This document shows, one piece after another, positions 61,342-64,000 of a stretch of 64,000 nt of DNA. The translations under genes and the position numbers were made by a program. The notes under the pieces are model-generated. The model had not been told where the DNA came from. It was given only the letters and a program-made list of their open reading frames with translations, and made no database searches. The DNA is from Owenia fusiformis (taxonomy: Eukaryota > Annelida > Polychaeta > Sabellida > Oweniidae). Numbering within the stretch: position 1 is the first letter of the stretch; every line of letters starts with the position of its first letter. The stretch spans positions 32,250,710-32,314,709 of the forward strand of contig CAIIXF020000006.1 of assembly GCA_903813345.2 (NCBI GenBank), written 5' to 3'.

Positions 61342-63230
61342 TATGTCACCACCAAAAGTGGTGACATATTGTTATGGTCTCCGTTTTTTTTTGCAACGGC
61401 GGTTGGTGGTTGGCGGTTGGTGGTTGGAGGTTGGCGTCCGGCGTCTGTAACAATTTCTTACAACTTCCTATAACTTAACAAATACTGTTTATACTGACTT
61501 CAATTTTTTTCTAAATCATCTACATGTTCTCAGAAGTTCAAATCTGACTTTAGATTTGACATTTGACCTTCAATGACCTTCTCAAGGTCAAAAAGGTCTT
61601 TTTTCAACTTGCTTCTCATTGACTAAATTTTTTTTCAAAATCATCTACATGTTCTCAGAAATTCAAATCTGACTTTAGATTTGACTTTAGATTTGACATT
61701 TGACCTTCAAATCTGACTTAAGATTTGACATTTGACCTTCAATGACCTTCTCAAGGTCAAAAAAGGTCAAAAAGGTCTGTTTTCAACTTGCTTCAAATTG
61801 ACAAAAAAAAAATTTCAAAATCATCTACGTGTTCTCAGAAATTCAAATCTGACTTAAGATTTGACATTTGACCTTCTCAAGGTCAAAAAAGGTCAAAAAG
61901 GTCTGTTTTCAACTTGCTTCAAATTGACTAAAAAGATTTTTCAAAATCATCTACGTGTTCTCAGAAATTCAAATCTGACTTTAGATTTGACTTAAGGTTT
62001 GACATTTGACCTTCAATGACCTTCTCAAAGTCAAAAAAGGTCAGAAAGGTCTTTTTTCAACTTGCTTCAAATTGACTAAATTTTTTTTTCACAATCATCT
62101 ACATGTTCTCAGAAATTCAAATCTGACTTTAGATTTGACATTTGACCTTCAATGACCTTCTCAATGTCAAAAAAGGTCAAAAAGGTATTTTTTCATCTTG
62201 CTTCAAATTGACTAAATTTTTTTTTCAAAATCATCTACATGTTCTCAAAAATTCAAATATGACTTTAGATTTGACATTTGACCTTCTCAAGGTCAAAAAA
62301 GGTCAAAAAGGTATTTTTCAACTTGCTTCAAATTGACTAAAAAAAATTTTCAAAATCATCTACGTGTTCTCAGAAATTCAAATCTGACTTTAGATTTGAC
62401 TTAAGGTTTGACATTTGACCTTCAATGACCTTCTCAAAGTCAAAAAAGGTCAAAAAGGTCTTTTTTCAACTTGCTTTAAATTGACTAAATTTTTTTTTCA
62501 AAATCATCTACGTGTTCTCAGAAATTCAAATCTGACTTTAGATTTGACTTAAGGTTTGACATTGGACCTTCAATGACCTTCTCAAAGTCAAAAAAGGTCA
62601 AAAAGGTCTTTTTTCAACTTGCTTCAAATTGACAAAAAATTTTTTTCAAAATCATCTACATGTTCTCAGAAATTCAAATCTGACTTTAGATTTGACATTT
62701 GACCTTCAATGACCTTCTCAATGTCAAAAAAGGTCAAAAAGGTATTTTTTCATCTTGCTTCAAATTGACTAAATTTTTTTTTCAAAATCATCTACATGTT
62801 CTCAGAAATTCAAATATGACTTTAGATTTGACATTTGACCTTCAATGACCTTCTCAAGGTCAAAAAAGGTCAAAAAGGTCTTTTTCAACTTGCTTCAAAT
62901 TGACTTATTTTTTTTCAAAATCATCTACATGTTCTCAGAAATTCAAATCTGACTTTAGATTTGACATTTGACCTTTAATGACCTTCTCAAGGTCAAAAAA
63001 GGTCAAAAAGGTCTGTTTCAACTTGCTTCAAATTGACCAAATTTTTTTTTCAAAATCATCTACATCTTTTCAGAAGTTCAAATTTGACTTTACAAGTTCT
63101 CAGAAGTTCAAATATGACTTTAGATTTGACCTTTGACCTTCAATGACCTTCTCAAGGTCAAAGGGTATTTTCCAACTTGCTTTAAATTGACCAAATTGTT
63201 TTAGGTGGTGACATTTTGTCATGTTAATGC
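61342..63230 (+). mobile_element. Repeat family I: end hairpin and long minisatellite
   Basis: Starts ATGTCACCACCAAAAGTGGT (hairpin GTCACCAC...GTGGTGAC), then G/T-rich 'GGCGGTTGGTGGTTGG', and ends GGTGGTGACATTTTGTCAT. Flanking family H reads through on both sides, so it is an insertion. Confidence 0.7.
61490..63190. repeat. Minisatellite, unit about 133 bp, about 12 copies
   Basis: Each unit has TCAACTTGCTTCAAATTGAC, 'AAAATCATCTACATGTTCTC', 'AAATCTGACTTTAGATTTGA' and 'GACCTTCTCAAGGTCAAAAA'. Some units carry an extra 'GACTTTAGATTTGACTTAAG' step. Frames across it are not genes. Confidence 0.93.
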
Positions 63231-63491
63231 CTTGTTTACATTTAAAACATATTGCTATTACAGTTTTATATGCAGTACCTAAATTTCTGTAAAATCGGCA
63301 CTAAAATGGTGGCCATTTTGAACATCGGTTTTCGAGCAGAACTTCTACCCCCATTGGGTATATGTGTACAAAATATGAACAAAATCGGGCCAACGGTATT
63401 TGAGTTATTGCCCGGACGGACAAACGGACGGACGGACGGATAAACAGAGGCGTTTCTTATATCCCTCCGAACTTCTTTCGATGGGATAATT

Positions 63492-64000
63492 ATTGCTGTG
63501 ACAGTGTGAGGATGTTCCAAAATCTGTTGGTGTACCTCTTGATTGATTCTTTTCCAGTTAACTTTTATTACAGACTTGTCAATCCAAAATGCCCTGGCTC
63601 TAAACTGTTTGATTCATATTCAAAAAAGTAATAGGTGCTATACCTAAGGCTACAGATGGACAAACTATCCCCAGATTCCATTTGATATGTGTGTTTAAAC
63701 TAAAGGCCAGGTCATTAAGTTCAAATTACATTGCTTTTATACAGGAATGGATGGATTACTATAAAAAAAATAGAAAGAATTCGTAAGTTTATTTCATTTT
63801 TTGAAGTGTCAAGTTATGTCCAGATGTCTCCATTAACAGTATGGTCTGATGGTAATGAATATTTCCTCCAGTGACTTCACGTCAGCAGCTAAAACTTGCA
63901 CACCAAAATATTACAATTTAGTATGACTTGGAGTTCAAGGGATCAACCTTTATTTATGGATTTGTCATCTGTCTAGTCATAAAATAAAGCCGGAATTACA
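63492..64000. other. No recognised feature
   Basis: AT-rich DNA to the window end; no gene or repeat supported. Confidence 0.5.

Larger units (their letters stand above)
60899..63491. mobile_element. Repeat family H as a palindrome, interrupted by family I
   Basis: Forward head at 60899-61165 (CCATCGAACGAAGTTCGG, GTCCGTCC run) and a reverse copy ending at 63491 (CCGAACTTCTTTCGATGGGA). The reverse part is split by 61342-63230. Confidence 0.75.

Noticed and set aside
61490-63190. Frames with repeated 'KKGQKGIF'-like peptide
   Set aside because: Products of the 133-bp minisatellite; not conserved across units with length changes.

Overview
This is eukaryotic, AT-rich, intron-containing animal DNA. 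Dense hairpin- and microsatellite-bearing repeats (GTCCGTCC runs, 'AGCTCACATGGTGAGC' ends, 'CCATCGAACGAAGTTCGG' ends) and several non-LTR retrotransposon lineages suggest a marine invertebrate, most likely a lophotrochozoan such as a bivalve or other mollusc. That placement is inference from repeat style, not a database result.

Only one cellular gene is supported. Five plus-strand exons (20660-21416, 21831-21929, 23395-23624, 42828-43055, 48831-48887) join with matching splice phases into a 456-residue C-terminal portion. It holds a Cys/His cluster and ends in a telobox-type Myb domain plus a short basic tail. The layout fits the C-terminal half of TERB1, the meiotic telomere-to-nuclear-envelope adaptor. 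The N-terminal exons must lie outside the window or are not recognisable. The intron before the Myb exon is 19.2 kb and the last is 5.8 kb; both are filled with transposons.

Layout: 1-19878 is a roughly 20-kb imperfect palindrome of G/T-rich (left) and A/C-rich (right) arms. Its left arm carries nested insertions whose order can be read from target-site duplications: a 5'-truncated LINE (1931-10807) holds a Ty3/Gypsy element (2835-9182, apparently identical LTRs), which holds a TIR element (6436-7306), which holds a TTAA-flanked element (6447-6808). The loop holds a foldback element (12489-15449) with two further insertions, a GT-rich array and a small unrecognised open frame.

20 kb to 49 kb is the TERB1-like gene. 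Its long intron holds a Harbinger-type MITE (24182-24671), a second compound palindrome (24952-35099) that contains a third one (30402-34720, with a minisatellite that switches orientation), mariner- and hAT-type MITEs, and a perfect 92-unit GACA array just before the Myb exon. Intron 5 holds a tandem-core repeat, a tRNA-like SINE, a dead LINE fragment and a 3-unit tandem repeat.

49 kb to 64 kb is intergenic: a 4.3-kb mariner-type element with scrambled transposase remnants and nested repeats, a decayed 5'-truncated LINE (about 54.9-57.8 kb), and more hairpin/microsatellite repeats, one itself a palindrome interrupted by a minisatellite with a unit of about 133 bp. Four of these repeat families share an end-hairpin plus tetranucleotide plus tandem-core design resembling Helentron-associated elements. 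I found no CRISPR, operon, rRNA or convincing functional tRNA.
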